Part shown: positions 20,357-30,165 of the stretch, piece after piece
Layout: every line of letters starts with the position of its first letter
Position numbering within the stretch: the first letter of the stretch is position 1
NCBI GenBank assembly: GCA_003868215.1
Contig: QWDQ01000096.1
Span: forward strand, 1-33,544
Reading direction: 5' to 3'
DNA from: Pseudophaeomoniella oleicola
Taxonomy: Eukaryota; Ascomycota; Eurotiomycetes; Phaeomoniellales; Phaeomoniellaceae
Length of the DNA stretch: 33,544 nt
Made by a program: the position numbers and the translations under genes
The notes under the pieces: model-generated
The model's database searches: none
Told to the model about the DNA's origin: nothing
The model's input: the letters and a program-made list of their open reading frames with translations, nothing else

Positions 20357-23300
20357 ATGTCTCTGAGAACTTTCACAGGGGCGAGCCTCCCTACAAAGGC
20401 CTATATTTGTACCGATTGTCTTCGACGGCAAACGCGAGAGCATGTGCGACATGGCCTCCGCTGGAGTAGTCGCGCAGCGTCAATGCATTCTCATTCCTCT
20501 TCGCAGGAAACGCCCGACATAGCACCCTACACTGCACCGAACCCTGTCCGTCGTGAAGATATACGAGGAGAACATGAGCCCCGTCTCAGGCAAAGGCCAA
20601 TACGACGATTTGGCCCAGGCCTACGTCGCAATGGACAGGCGACATTAGGCCGCGAGAAGCCTTGGATTCGGCTTAGTACACCAGAGCGCAATATAGGGGT
20701 TGTCAGGATTTTTACAGGAAATTGTGCATCCCGTTTCTCCAGAAATCTACCAGGGACCAGAGACAAGTTGACCGAAGAAGACATTACTTATATTCGCGAG
20801 TTATTTCAAGATACCCCGAGCTTAGTTCCGGAATTCGAAGACGATGAAATCAGGCGAATTTTCCAAGTAGCCCAAGATAAAAACACGAGGTTCTTGACCT
20901 TCTTTCAAGACTATCCGGAACTCAAAGCTGCGGGCGTACTAGGTCCGTCTGTACCTAAACAGTTTCTAGACCATTTCAGGAGGCCAAGGAACGTTATCGA
21001 ACGTCTTTTCCGGGAGAATAAGGACGCGGTCATTAGGATGTTGCAAGTAGTAGGCCCCAGGAATTTGGACATGTGGATACTCAAAAAAGGTGTGCCGAGG
21101 ACCATACCAGAGGCCTTGGTCTGGGCGGAATATCAAAGGGCTGATAGCCGAGTACAAATAGCAATAGATTCGGGGCGGACTCCCAAATGGTATCGAAACC
21201 GAACCCATTGGGAGAGGCTAGAGGCATGGCCGCCCGAAAGGTCCTCCACCAATGACGTATCTGGTGAAAGATCCCATGACAGAGCTCAGGAAAGCCGACG
21301 ACTCTCTCGTGGCAGTGACCATCAACGTCCAGCTCCTGCTGAAGATCCGGGCATATCTTCGAAAGCTTTGCAGAAAGAGGACCAAGCAAGCCAAGTCGCG
21401 AGTGATCCTGCGACCACCACCGGAGTTGGGGACGATCAACCATCGTCGCATAACTTGTTCTCAGGACTGGTTTACCAAATCACACGAGCTTTCAGTCGAC
21501 GAAACACCTCTGTAGATAAGAAAGAACGGCATGGGCGGCCTACAGATGCTTCGTCAATCGAGGCAGAAGCTAAAACCCCCTCTTCAGAATCTGTACAGAA
21601 AGACATTGTTGCCGATGAAGCAAATGAACAGACGGCACCCGCTGAGGAGAAGTCGAACGCAATGAATAGTGTGCCGGTGAAATCGACCAAGGCAACAGCT
21701 CCAGAGCCAATGGCCCACAGGGAGGAAACGTCCCAAGCGAAGGCTGGGGCCGAAACCTTAGAACCATCAGTATCCAACGAAATTGCAAAATCCAAAGCGC
21801 CAGCTTCGAAGGATGATGCGCAGCAGCATCTCATAGAGACGTCCAAGGTTCTACAGCGGAATGATCCCGATGGGCCTAATGCAGTCGGCAGAAAGAAGGC
21901 TCTTTCCCCCAGCACCGAGATCGCTGAACTTAAAGCTAGAGGGAAGGGTATCAATAAAGCCACTAGCCGAGTGAGCACTCTCAGAGCAGATCAATTGCGT
22001 CTCACTCCTCTAGAGATAGGTCAAGCTCCGGTTCCAAACCTCGCGCACGACCTTCAAAGGGTGTTGTTTAACTCCGGGGTTTACCAACTACAGGATCCCC
22101 GAAGCAAAGTTTACAATTTTGATCCGTACCTTCAAAATATAGTACCGGTTTCAGATTTCAACTTCAAAGCTCTGAAGGACTACATCGTGTCTTCGAAGGA
22201 TACCGTCTTGAGTCAGATTGCGAAAGACCAAAAAAAGAAATACTATGGTTCATCTTCCAGCATGACGTCTGTTTTGGTGCACTTTCATTTCCTTCTTTCT
22301 CACTGGAGGCCTTTCAACATGAGTTCGATATCCCAGGGATTCTCTGATCCTTTGAGTAGTGCAACGCTAGTGTCGAAGTCCCCTACAGCTGTGTTTCTAA
22401 GATACAAGGACGGAGCGTACGCCATCGATGCTGATAAAGAATACGATACCGCGAATGTCCTTCTAGAATTGGGCAAATCACTCGAGAAATTCTTGACTCT
22501 ACCGCCAGAAGAATACGAACGATATAAGAAGGGCCACGAAGTCGGCATCTCAGAGGAAGAGCGAAATGAGCCAGAATCCTACCATTATACCACTCTAGAT
22601 GATTTCCTCATGAGGTCTCAACTTGATGCTCATGATCCCCGACTACCGGGCACAGGAATGTTTGATCTGAAGACTCGTGCTGTGGTCTCCATTCGAATGA
22701 ACCCGAGGGATTATGAATCCGGAACAGGCTATCAGATAAATGGACGCTTCGGAGACTGGGAGTCATATGAGCGGGAATACTTTGACATGGTCCGATCAGC
22801 TTTTCTGAAGTACTCAATGCAAGTGCGCATGGGCCGTATGGATGGTATCTTCGTTGCGTACCACAATGTGGAACAGATATTTGGCTTTCAGTATTTCAGC
22901 AAGTCCGAAATGGACCTGGCCATTCACGGACAGAGCGACGCGGTACTAGGTGACCAAGAATTCACTCTGAGTCTCAAACTCTGGAACGAGCTCCTAGACC
23001 GCGCGACGGAAAAGTTTCCGGGGCAATCTTTGCGACTTCATTTCGAGACTCGTGATGCCACAGTCCCTTTCATGTATGTTTTTGCAGAACCTGTCACTGA
23101 GGAAGAGATCCAGGAGATTCAGGACAAGAATAAGGCAGATATTGAAGAATACACCAGGAAGTTACACAATGCGGAGCAAGGGGCGCCGCTGGGAGAGGAA
23201 TTATCATCTGCCCTGTCGAAGACAAGTCGCGCTTCCACCGAGAAGCAAACCAACAAATTCCAAGACTTCGTCGCAGAGTCAGGTCTAGTTGGTGACGAGA

Positions 23301-23749
23301 CGCTGACAAGGATGATGGACACCGTCCCTCAAAAGCGTGAGGTACTCGGGTTCACTCTGGTCGTCCGCCATGTGGTCAATGGCATGTTTGTTGAACGCCC
23401 CAATAACTTATCAGCCGATGACCATTGGACTATCGAGTATAATTTGACAGATATGAAAGAAGGCCAAACGAGGAGTCTGTATGACGCGTGCAAAACAAGG
23501 AGACATAAAGCTATGACCAATGAGCGAGCGCTGGATGACCCATGGGCGAACGTATATTTGAGAAATATACAGAAATTAGTCCGAAAAGGAAGAGAGAAGC
23601 GGGCAGCAGAGTTGAAAGAAAGCGAGCGGAGTGGTTCACCCAAGCTACTATATCCTGACATAGTACACAAGACAAACCAGGCTTCTACAGAAACGATGGA
23701 GCAGGCTGCCAAACCAGCCGGCGGCACAGAAACGCACATGTCACACTAG
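20357..23749 (+). CDS. PET127: PET127-like mitochondrial RNA-processing protein
   Basis: A 1130-residue single-exon protein. The Pet127 core spans about residues 540-930: LTPLEIGQAPVPNLAHDL, HFHFLLSHWRPFNMS, YRYKDG-like FLRYKDGAYAID, GTGMFDLKTRAV, GYQINGRFGDWESYEREYF and EQIFGFQYFS. Pet127 acts at the mitochondrial inner membrane in 5' processing and turnover of mitochondrial RNA, and the family has been assigned to the PD-(D/E)XK nuclease superfamily; D770 and K772 in FDLKT are candidates for catalytic residues (inference). The first 45 residues are basic, with a CTDCLRRQ motif, and suit a mitochondrial presequence. Residues about 130-275 form a second conserved-looking helical region (LTEEDITYIRELFQD onwards), followed by about 260 residues of low-complexity linker. 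The C terminus is polar. It is convergent with the Derlin gene. Confidence 0.9.
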   Translation: MSLRTFTGASLPTKAYICTDCLRRQTREHVRHGLRWSSRAASMHSHSSSQETPDIAPYTAPNPVRREDIRGEHEPRLRQRPIRRFGPGLRRNGQATLGREKPWIRLSTPERNIGVVRIFTGNCASRFSRNLPGTRDKLTEEDITYIRELFQDTPSLVPEFEDDEIRRIFQVAQDKNTRFLTFFQDYPELKAAGVLGPSVPKQFLDHFRRPRNVIERLFRENKDAVIRMLQVVGPRNLDMWILKKGVPRTIPEALVWAEYQRADSRVQIAIDSGRTPKWYRNRTHWERLEAWPPERSSTNDVSGERSHDRAQESRRLSRGSDHQRPAPAEDPGISSKALQKEDQASQVASDPATTTGVGDDQPSSHNLFSGLVYQITRAFSRRNTSVDKKERHGRPTDASSIEAEAKTPSSESVQKDIVADEANEQTAPAEEKSNAMNSVPVKSTKATAPEPMAHREETSQAKAGAETLEPSVSNEIAKSKAPASKDDAQQHLIETSKVLQRNDPDGPNAVGRKKALSPSTEIAELKARGKGINKATSRVSTLRADQLRLTPLEIGQAPVPNLAHDLQRVLFNSGVYQLQDPRSKVYNFDPYLQNIVPVSDFNFKALKDYIVSSKDTVLSQIAKDQKKKYYGSSSSMTSVLVHFHFLLSHWRPFNMSSISQGFSDPLSSATLVSKSPTAVFLRYKDGAYAIDADKEYDTANVLLELGKSLEKFLTLPPEEYERYKKGHEVGISEEERNEPESYHYTTLDDFLMRSQLDAHDPRLPGTGMFDLKTRAVVSIRMNPRDYESGTGYQINGRFGDWESYEREYFDMVRSAFLKYSMQVRMGRMDGIFVAYHNVEQIFGFQYFSKSEMDLAIHGQSDAVLGDQEFTLSLKLWNELLDRATEKFPGQSLRLHFETRDATVPFMYVFAEPVTEEEIQEIQDKNKADIEEYTRKLHNAEQGAPLGEELSSALSKTSRASTEKQTNKFQDFVAESGLVGDETLTRMMDTVPQKREVLGFTLVVRHVVNGMFVERPNNLSADDHWTIEYNLTDMKEGQTRSLYDACKTRRHKAMTNERALDDPWANVYLRNIQKLVRKGREKRAAELKESERSGSPKLLYPDIVHKTNQASTETMEQAAKPAGGTETHMSH

Positions 23750-24591
23750 CCGGGATTCGTTCCGACTCCAGACAATGCTGCGAGCCAGACCTCAAACTCG
23801 ATTTCGGTATAGGACAAATCCCACACGAATGCGAGACTGTCTCTGACAGTTTGCTTGTTTCCATAGCAATCCGCTGGTAACAAGCATGACGACAGCATTT
23901 TTCCTTTCTCGCTTTCTCCCTTTTCACCTCGAACACTCTACAGTCGAAGTTAACAACATTACTCATTTTACTATCCTGAACAACATAAAAGGCGGGCATT
24001 TGGGCAACTCTGGCATTTTTTAACAAAGGGTTATATAACATCATGGAAATCGGGGTTCGAATATGGCAAGCAAGGGAATCATAGCGACTGGGGACTACTT
24101 ATGGTCATCAAACCTGTCTTTCAGCATGCATTTACTTTACTGTACATTATACAATGCCAGACTGACCCTATGTAATTAATCATTCTCAAACAAGAAATGT
24201 ATAATATTATTTTGTTGCATCAGTCGCCAAAAATCATCAAAATCCCCCCTTTTTCTTAATCACCGATCTACGTTCAAGGGGAGTGAGCAGGAGCATGATG
24301 GTTGATGGTATCTGATAGTAAAATAAAAAGTCGTTCGTTCGTCATGAGAAGAAAAACTCCCTTTTTCTCTAAATGTGCTTTCCATCCCCACAATTTGCAC
24401 CTGCAGAAAGGCAAGGAGGACCTGATCACCTCGAAAACGCCGTGACTAGGTAGCCTTTGGATCCATCTTTCACACCAAAATACATGCCCTATGAAATTGA
24501 AAGTGAAGAAAAACCCCCCCAAAAAAAGTAAACAAGGATCTTTTTGCCGTCACAAGGAAAAAGGAGGAAAAGAAAGAAGTTGGTTCGACCG
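23750..24591. other. Convergent intergenic region between PET127 and Derlin
   Basis: 842 bases of 3' flank on both sides, A/T-rich in the middle, with C and A runs near 24515-24530. I see no supported gene. Confidence 0.55.
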
Positions 24592-25451
24592 TCATCGAAC
24601 CTCTCCGACGCCTGGAGGTTGGACTCTTGCGAAAGCACCATCCACCCCTTCCGCATTCGTCGGCCGTTCTTCTTCTTCGCCCTCTGCCTCCGTGGGTTCT
24701 TGCACTCTCGGTCTGCCTTCCCACAACCTGACCCACCAGGCGGGAGGATCCATCGGTCTCTGATTCTCGTGCAATCCGGGCCAGACATCCGCAAAGAAAT
24801 ACCAGATGTGTCCGACAATGACGCCCAAGATCTCATCTTTGGGCACGGTGCCGTGCATGAAGAGGCTGAAGCCCATCAAGACCCAGGGTAGGTAGGGAGC
24901 CTTGAAGACGAGCAGAAAGAGGAACGAGAGGCGTGTTTCGGGATTGCGGCGACTCCATATGTAGACCAGGGTGCTGGAGAGGCTGGAGCCGAGGAAGGGG
25001 ATGCTGATGAAGAAAGTAGAGATGGTGAGGAGGGAGGCGCAGGTGTAGAATAGAAGCCAGGAGAAGCGGGCAGGAGAGACTCCGGAGCTGGATTCAAGGA
25101 GACGGGAATAGCGCTGGAGGAAGTAGACGTGCCATAGGAGATCAATAGAAAGTGGGCCGAAGTAGGTGAAGGTTGTGAGAATGCGCCAGTACTGGGTTCG
25201 CCGCAGGTTAGTACATTGAAGACGTCAGAAGGGCATGGAGGAGCGAGAAGACATACTTGCGACTTGAGCCATACAGCACGGAGACTGTAGAAGAGTTGGA
25301 ATGGCGTGAGAATCTTGCATTGCACAAGAATAGAGGTAATGATGGTTGCAGTGACCCAAGCCCGCGTACAAATGGGCATCTCCCAGTACCATTGCTCAAG
25401 AGGAAATTGACCAATCTGGCCAAACGCATTATTGTCCAGAGCGTCTGCCAT
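24592..25451 (-). CDS. DER1: Derlin (Der1/Dfm1 family rhomboid pseudoprotease)
   Basis: An ER membrane protein of the Derlin family, which helps extract misfolded proteins for ER-associated degradation. Two exons (25451-25257, 25191-24592) with a 65-nt intron (GTATGT, TACTAAC branch point, CCCAG) give 264 residues. Derlin features: the amphipathic start LEQWYWEMPICTRAWVTAT, the WR motif in YWRILTTFTYFGP (W67, R68), a Phe- and Leu-rich six-helix core, and the closing GVIVGHIWYFFADVWP. No rhomboid Ser-His catalytic pair is visible, as expected. The cytosolic tail is acidic (EAEGEEEERP) and I see no clear SHP box for Cdc48 binding, so Der1 versus Dfm1 cannot be decided from sequence alone. The upstream region is shared with CENP-A. 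Confidence 0.92.
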
Positions 25452-26347
25452 GGTGGAAAGCGGCGGCCGGATGCTGGCAGTGCAACAAGATGAACTATAT
25501 GCGGTCGGTATAATGTGTGATCTGGCTTGCTGGTCTCTTCGGTGGACTGGACCGACCGGTCTGGGTGGATATGTGGCGCATAAAATGGCTAGAGATCGGA
25601 AGGATTCATTGCCAGGTAGAGAGGTACATAGGTAGTGACGATGGAACTGAAGGAGAGAACACCTTTATGGCTGAGAGCGTAGTGTTTCGAAGGTTCGAAG
25701 AGAAGATAAAGAAATGCCGTACGATTGTTGTAGAGGTGGTTGTTTTGCTATCCTTTGTTTAGTCAAGCTGTCATCAAGCGATATTGCTGATAGAGGAGCC
25801 CGGGCCATTGCTTCATCTTCAATCAGATAACGTTACAATGGCGCCCCGAGGTGCTACTCACACTACGATTACGGTGATCATTTTCCTGCCACTTTGTCTT
25901 TACCAGGTCACCGTGTCTCCGCAATCCGGTTACGGTATTTCGCTATCAAAACAACGGGTTTCCAGCCCGCCTTCTCATATTATGTTCGTACCAAAACGAG
26001 CCTGTTACCATCTTCCGACGTTGACAGTTGACGCTTGAAAGTCTTCTGTTTTTCTTTCCCCTCCAAGCCTGTGCTACTGTACAGGTAAAACGCGTCGCAA
26101 CTATCAACACTCCTCCTCATCCAACACCGACGGCGCTTGATATCCCCCGGTTGTGCAGCGCCGTTGGTAGAAGCACGCGTCGATAACTCAATCGGGTCTT
26201 GCTATCATCGCTACCTGCGCCTATTGTGGACCTTTTTTCCGCAAGCTATATCGACGGGAACATTATTTTTCCTTTCTCGAATTGATCAGATCGATTCAAC
26301 CCGGCGACGATAGTGTATGAGGATCTTGCACGCTCTTCAGCGTCACC
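25452..26347. promoter_or_regulatory. Divergent promoter region of Derlin and CENP-A
   Basis: 896 bases between two divergent starts. An 84-codon + strand open frame (25784-26038) has no motif. I see no gene or clear element other than T/C-rich tracts before the CENP-A start. Confidence 0.45.
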
Positions 26348-27012
26348 ATGTCGTCGCGGCAGACTCAACAGAGACCCACCCCTCGAAATGGTCCTAGGGT
26401 TTCATTAGGCGGAAAAAGGACACCGGCGTCAACACCACTACGAGGAGGCATAGGCGGAAAGAGAGTTGCTGGACAGAGTTCTACCGGAAGGAGATCAACA
26501 CAGACAGGCGGTTCCGCGAGGAGAGTACAGCGTATGTCTGATCCCTAAACATGGGGCATGTCGCATTCCAACCTATATGTCCCCGGTGGCTGTTGCCCTG
26601 GACAGGTCCTATACTTGTATCCTTGCCTTCTCATGTAGTGTACGCGCTAACATTCTTTCCTGCAGCTGGTGATCCAATACCCAGCCGTCGACCTCATCGC
26701 TATAAACCTGGTACCATTGCCCTCCGCGAGATCCGACGCTACCAACGTTCTACCGACCTCCTCCTTTTAAAACTCCCATTTTCCCGTCTCGTGCGCGAAG
26801 TCGCGTCCTACATTCTCCCACCCTCAGCCTCTGACGGTCTACGATGGCAATCGCAAGCCATCCAAGCTCTACAAGAGGCCGCTGAAGCCTTTCTGGTCCA
26901 TCTGTTCGAAGACACGAACCTATGTGCAATCCATGCGAAGCGGGTCACGATCATGCAAAAGGACATACAGTTGGCGAGGAGGATTAGAGGCGCTTGGGGC
27001 GGTTTAGGGTAA
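26348..27012 (+). CDS. CSE4: Centromeric histone H3 variant (CENP-A)
   Basis: The histone that replaces H3 in centromeric nucleosomes and marks the kinetochore site. Exons are 26348-26531 and 26666-27012, giving 176 residues. The histone fold is clear: [16 protein letters not shown] (alpha-N, residues 73-88), [10 protein letters not shown] (98-107), [20 protein letters not shown] (123-142), [20 protein letters not shown] and the end [12 protein letters not shown]. It differs from canonical H3 in ways diagnostic of CENP-A: a loop 1 lengthened to [16 protein letters not shown], tryptophan at 122, Q159 in place of proline, and a WGGLG end instead of RGERA. The N-terminal tail is 60 residues, basic, with two GGKR repeats and none of the canonical H3 K4/K9 context. 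The intron is 134 nt. Confidence 0.95.
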
Positions 27013-28110
27013 TTGTCTGAAGTGTTCAGCATGAGTGTTTTATGTATTATTGGGGGAGATTATGTCAACGGCGTTGAGGGAAGGGATCATCAGTTCAGGA
27101 TCACCAGCAAAACGCGGGTGGAAAACGTTTGGGGGGTCGGGCCCCTTGTTAACTGGGCAACGGTCGTGGCGTTCTCTGAAGCATCAAGAGAGAGAGGAAT
27201 GGCTCTTTCTTTTGGGAATTGAATTTCCCCCACAATTTTCTTTGATTTTAGACGATCGTGGGAGATCCGATTGGATTCGATATCCCTCTTGTGTGTTTCT
27301 TGATACCACTATGTTTTTATGTTTATTTACACGCTTTTCTTTTGCTACAGGCATATGAAAAATAAGCTTGGCATATTGCTACTTGTTCTTCCCTCTCCTT
27401 CTTCTTCTTCTATCTGAAGAGGACAACATCAATAAAACTCATGGTATTGACAGAATCTCTCGTTCCTCACGAGCAAGGAGGATCAATAAGCTAGCTACCT
27501 GATGCAATCTGACCTCGAGAGAAGTACGCGGATCCTCTTGTCTTTTAAATGCAGGATATACTATGGTAGGACATATCAGTCGATAGTTTTGAGGGATGTG
27601 AGGTTCGATACTTGGTTGATAGTGTCATGGTATTGTAAGTCATTGCGCCTTTCTCGGTATTGATATAATTATGGTTAAACTTGGTTATGTGAATTTGAGG
27701 CTTTAGACGAAGATGTAGACAGATTGGGCAGGTGGTAGATTTCAGTCTCGCCGGTATCCTGGGGTTGTTTGTCTGGTTGATGTTGGAAGGGGAACCCGAC
27801 GTCTGGCCGTAGGTGGTCTGGTGGGAAGTTCCGAGGAAGACGCATTTTATACTTAGCGGAAGTGGTGATGTGCATTGAGTGTTGGGCCTGGGTTGTTGCT
27901 GGTATGGTGGGAGAAATACGTGGCTTCCCTGGAATGAAAATAGTATGATGATACCGTCAATCAGTTGGCTTCCCTTCCCTTCATGACAGCGGAGCATTTT
28001 ATAGCCAGCAGGTCACATGCGGTCACTGACAGTGATCATGTCTGTAAGATCGATTTCTGGCTCTCCTCTCCCATTCCCGGTCAACGTGCCTTAATACTTC
28101 GAGGGCATGT
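27013..28110. other. Convergent intergenic region after CENP-A
   Basis: About 1.1 kb. A 150-codon minus-strand frame (27545-27997) is the longest open frame, but its composition (rich in S, T, P, N) is unlike the neighbouring genes and it has no motif, so I do not call it a gene. Confidence 0.5.
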
Positions 28111-28723
28111 TTACGACCTGTCCTTTCCTCCTTCGGAATCCACAGCGGCGGCAACACCACCTTGCCTCGCCGCCACGCTCGCCATCCTCTCTTCTTCAAT
28201 TAACATCTCCCTGACTCTCGCTTTAACTTCTTGCTCTTCGGTCCAGGCTCTTTTACTCTGCTCTATGGCTCGGTTGCGTCTCCGTAGTACCTCGGTGTAT
28301 TCTGCAACACGCTTTTCGGCCCATATATAGCCCCCGAGCGTCAAGGAAGCAATCTGGAGGAAGACCTTAAATTGAGGAGTTAAGCCACGATAGACGGGAT
28401 GGATCTTGTTTAAAGCTATGTGTGTCGGGATTGAGATGGCGAGAAACTACAGACGATACCTGTTAACGCTAGATCGAGAGCTGGTTACTTGGTTGGAACT
28501 GTTGAGAAGATATAGTGGTCACGATCAGGGGAAGTAATGAGGGTTGCAATGTCAGGAGATAGGATCAAATTGCAGATAGCAAAGAGCACTCTAAGTAGGA
28601 ACAATGAGAAAGATCTGGGGTCATGCTTACTCGTGAAGATCCCGTAAAGAAACCCTTCATAGCTTCATTGGTTATCTGTTCCGGGGGCAATACAGCCTCC
28701 TGTGCATGGGTAGGAGGAGGCAT
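28111..28723 (-). CDS. Small membrane protein resembling the N-terminal half of RCF2
   Basis: A 142-residue protein in two exons (28723-28631, 28446-28111) with a 184-nt intron. The junction is phase 0 and joins GFFTGSSR to FLAISIPTHIALNKIHP. Order of parts: a short polar start with ITNEAMKGF; a hydrophobic helix (FLAISIPTHIAL); HPVYRGLTPQFKVFLQ; a second helix (IASLTLGGYIWAEKR); then a long charged helix with coiled-coil character. The two-helix layout, including Y-x-x-LT-x-x-x-K-x-FL and GGYIWAEK, resembles the first half of Rcf2, the respiratory supercomplex factor, but the HIG1 second half is absent. If right, it would sit in the mitochondrial inner membrane; this is inference. Alternatives are an unrelated small membrane protein or a mis-modelled gene. 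It is divergent from HIS3. Confidence 0.6.
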
Positions 28724-29382
28724 TCTGTGCTTCCACTTTGATAAACACCTGGGCAGCGCGCTATCGACGGGTATGCCGATGCAAGTAGCTACAGCAGCAC
28801 TGCAAAAATAAAAAGAATTCAAACGTTTCCAGACTCTTTCCCCTCGTAGTTCAAAAATGCAGTCATATGAAAACAAAAGCAAGAAATCGCAATGACATTG
28901 AAATGTTTATACGACCCAAAGAAACACTTTTGGGGTTGATTGATTGATTGATTGATTGATTGCAGCGTTCGAAAGCTCATCCCAATTCTCCCCGATCTTC
29001 ATGACGTTGCAAAAAGTGTGAGATCCAATGGGAGACAAGTCAAATCAATTGTCAGGGACCGTCATCGGAGGGGATCCTTCTCCACTGGAACTTCTTCCCC
29101 GAACTCGAACACTTTTGTACCTTTCGTTGCACTGAAATGGTGAAAGATAACAACAATTCGAAACAAAACATAATTCGCTGGTATTGAATCTTTGGTGGCT
29201 TTACTGATTAATTGGATAAAACGGAGAAGAGAATCAATCCCGGCATAATCCATTATCTGGACAATTGCGACTCAAATTGGAGATATCAAGCTCAGCTGCT
29301 TCGACTGACATCTTGCGACACGATCAATTCTCTGCCACCTCAAACGACTCCTCGCCTCTCTCCATTGGCCCACTCAGCCACT
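28724..29382. promoter_or_regulatory. Divergent promoter region of the RCF2-like gene and HIS3
   Basis: 659 bases. It contains a TTGA repeat (28936-28962) and a near-match to the amino-acid control element, CGACTCA (29268-29274, one mismatch to TGACTCA), 109 bases before the HIS3 start. No other gene is seen. Confidence 0.45.
28936..28962 (+). repeat. (TTGA)n microsatellite
   Basis: Six to seven perfect copies of a 4-base unit between two divergent genes. Confidence 0.95.
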
Positions 29383-30165
29383 ATGGGTTCAACGTCTCCC
29401 TCCGACAGCATTCCCTGCTATACTGACAACACCACATCCTCCGCCACCACTCTGCCTTCACATCTCCAACCTCGCCGCGCCGCGTTATCACGCACAACCA
29501 ACGAGACCAAGATCCAAGTTTCACTCTCCCTCGACGGCGGATCCCTGCTCCCCTACTCCCCCATACCAGCCTTTCCAGACACCTCCAAGACCTCTATCCC
29601 TCTTCCCACCCGTCGCCATGCCACGCAGGTAACAGCGACGCAATCCGTGGTTCTCGACACCGGCATCGGCTTCCTCGACCACATGCTCCACGCCCTCGCC
29701 AAACACAGCGGCTGGTCCCTCGCGATCCGCGCCTCAGGCGACCTCTACATCGACGACCACCACACCACCGAAGACGTCTTCCTCGCCCTCGGCGACGCAT
29801 TCTCCCGCGCCCTCGGCCCGCGCAGCTCCCTCCACCGCTTCGGCCGCGGCGACGCCCCCCTCGACGAAGCTCTCTCCTGGGCCGTCATCGACATCTCCTC
29901 GCGCCCCTTCTCCGTCATCGACTTCGGATTCCAGCGAGAAAAAGTCGGCGATCTGAGCACCGAGATGTTGACCCACGGCTTGCAGAGCTTCGCCCAGGCC
30001 GCCGGCGTCACGCTGCACATCAAGACCGTCTACGGCGACAACGACCACCATCGCGCCGAGAGCGCGTTCAAGGCGCTCGCTGTCGCTTGTCGGCAGGCTT
30101 GTACGAGGAGGGCTGAGGGGACGGTCGGGGCGGGCGACATCGTCAGCACGAAAGGTGTATTATAG
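29383..30165 (+). CDS. HIS3: Imidazoleglycerol-phosphate dehydratase
   Basis: Converts imidazole-glycerol phosphate to imidazole-acetol phosphate in histidine synthesis. A single exon of 260 residues from the ATG at 29383; an in-frame ATG at 29212 would add 57 residues without family similarity, so I do not use it. Motifs: RTTNETKIQVSLSLDGGS, TGIGFLDHMLHALAKHSGW, the manganese-binding DDHHTTED, FDFGFQ-type VIDFGFQREKVGDL, and the second metal site DNDHHRAESAFKALAVA, ending in the standard STKGVL. About 30 residues between SLDGGS and HATQ form a fungal-type insert. Third codon positions are strongly C-rich, like the end of the aminopeptidase gene. Convergent with the SUR1-like gene. Confidence 0.97.
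   Translation: MGSTSPSDSIPCYTDNTTSSATTLPSHLQPRRAALSRTTNETKIQVSLSLDGGSLLPYSPIPAFPDTSKTSIPLPTRRHATQVTATQSVVLDTGIGFLDHMLHALAKHSGWSLAIRASGDLYIDDHHTTEDVFLALGDAFSRALGPRSSLHRFGRGDAPLDEALSWAVIDISSRPFSVIDFGFQREKVGDLSTEMLTHGLQSFAQAAGVTLHIKTVYGDNDHHRAESAFKALAVACRQACTRRAEGTVGAGDIVSTKGVL

Noticed and set aside
27545-27997. 150-codon minus-strand open frame between CENP-A and the RCF2-like gene
   Set aside because: No recognisable domain, atypical composition and no splice or start context supporting a gene; transcript data would be needed to revive it.
27965-28330. 121-codon + strand open frame
   Set aside because: It is antisense to the second exon of the RCF2-like gene, whose two-exon model gives a coherent membrane protein.
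29212-29382. Longer HIS3 start at 29212
   Set aside because: The 57 extra residues have no family similarity, and the ATG at 29383 gives a normal fungal enzyme.
29734-30051. Minus-strand open frames inside HIS3
   Set aside because: Same cause: high C at third positions. The protein composition (long runs of V, G, E, D) is an artefact.
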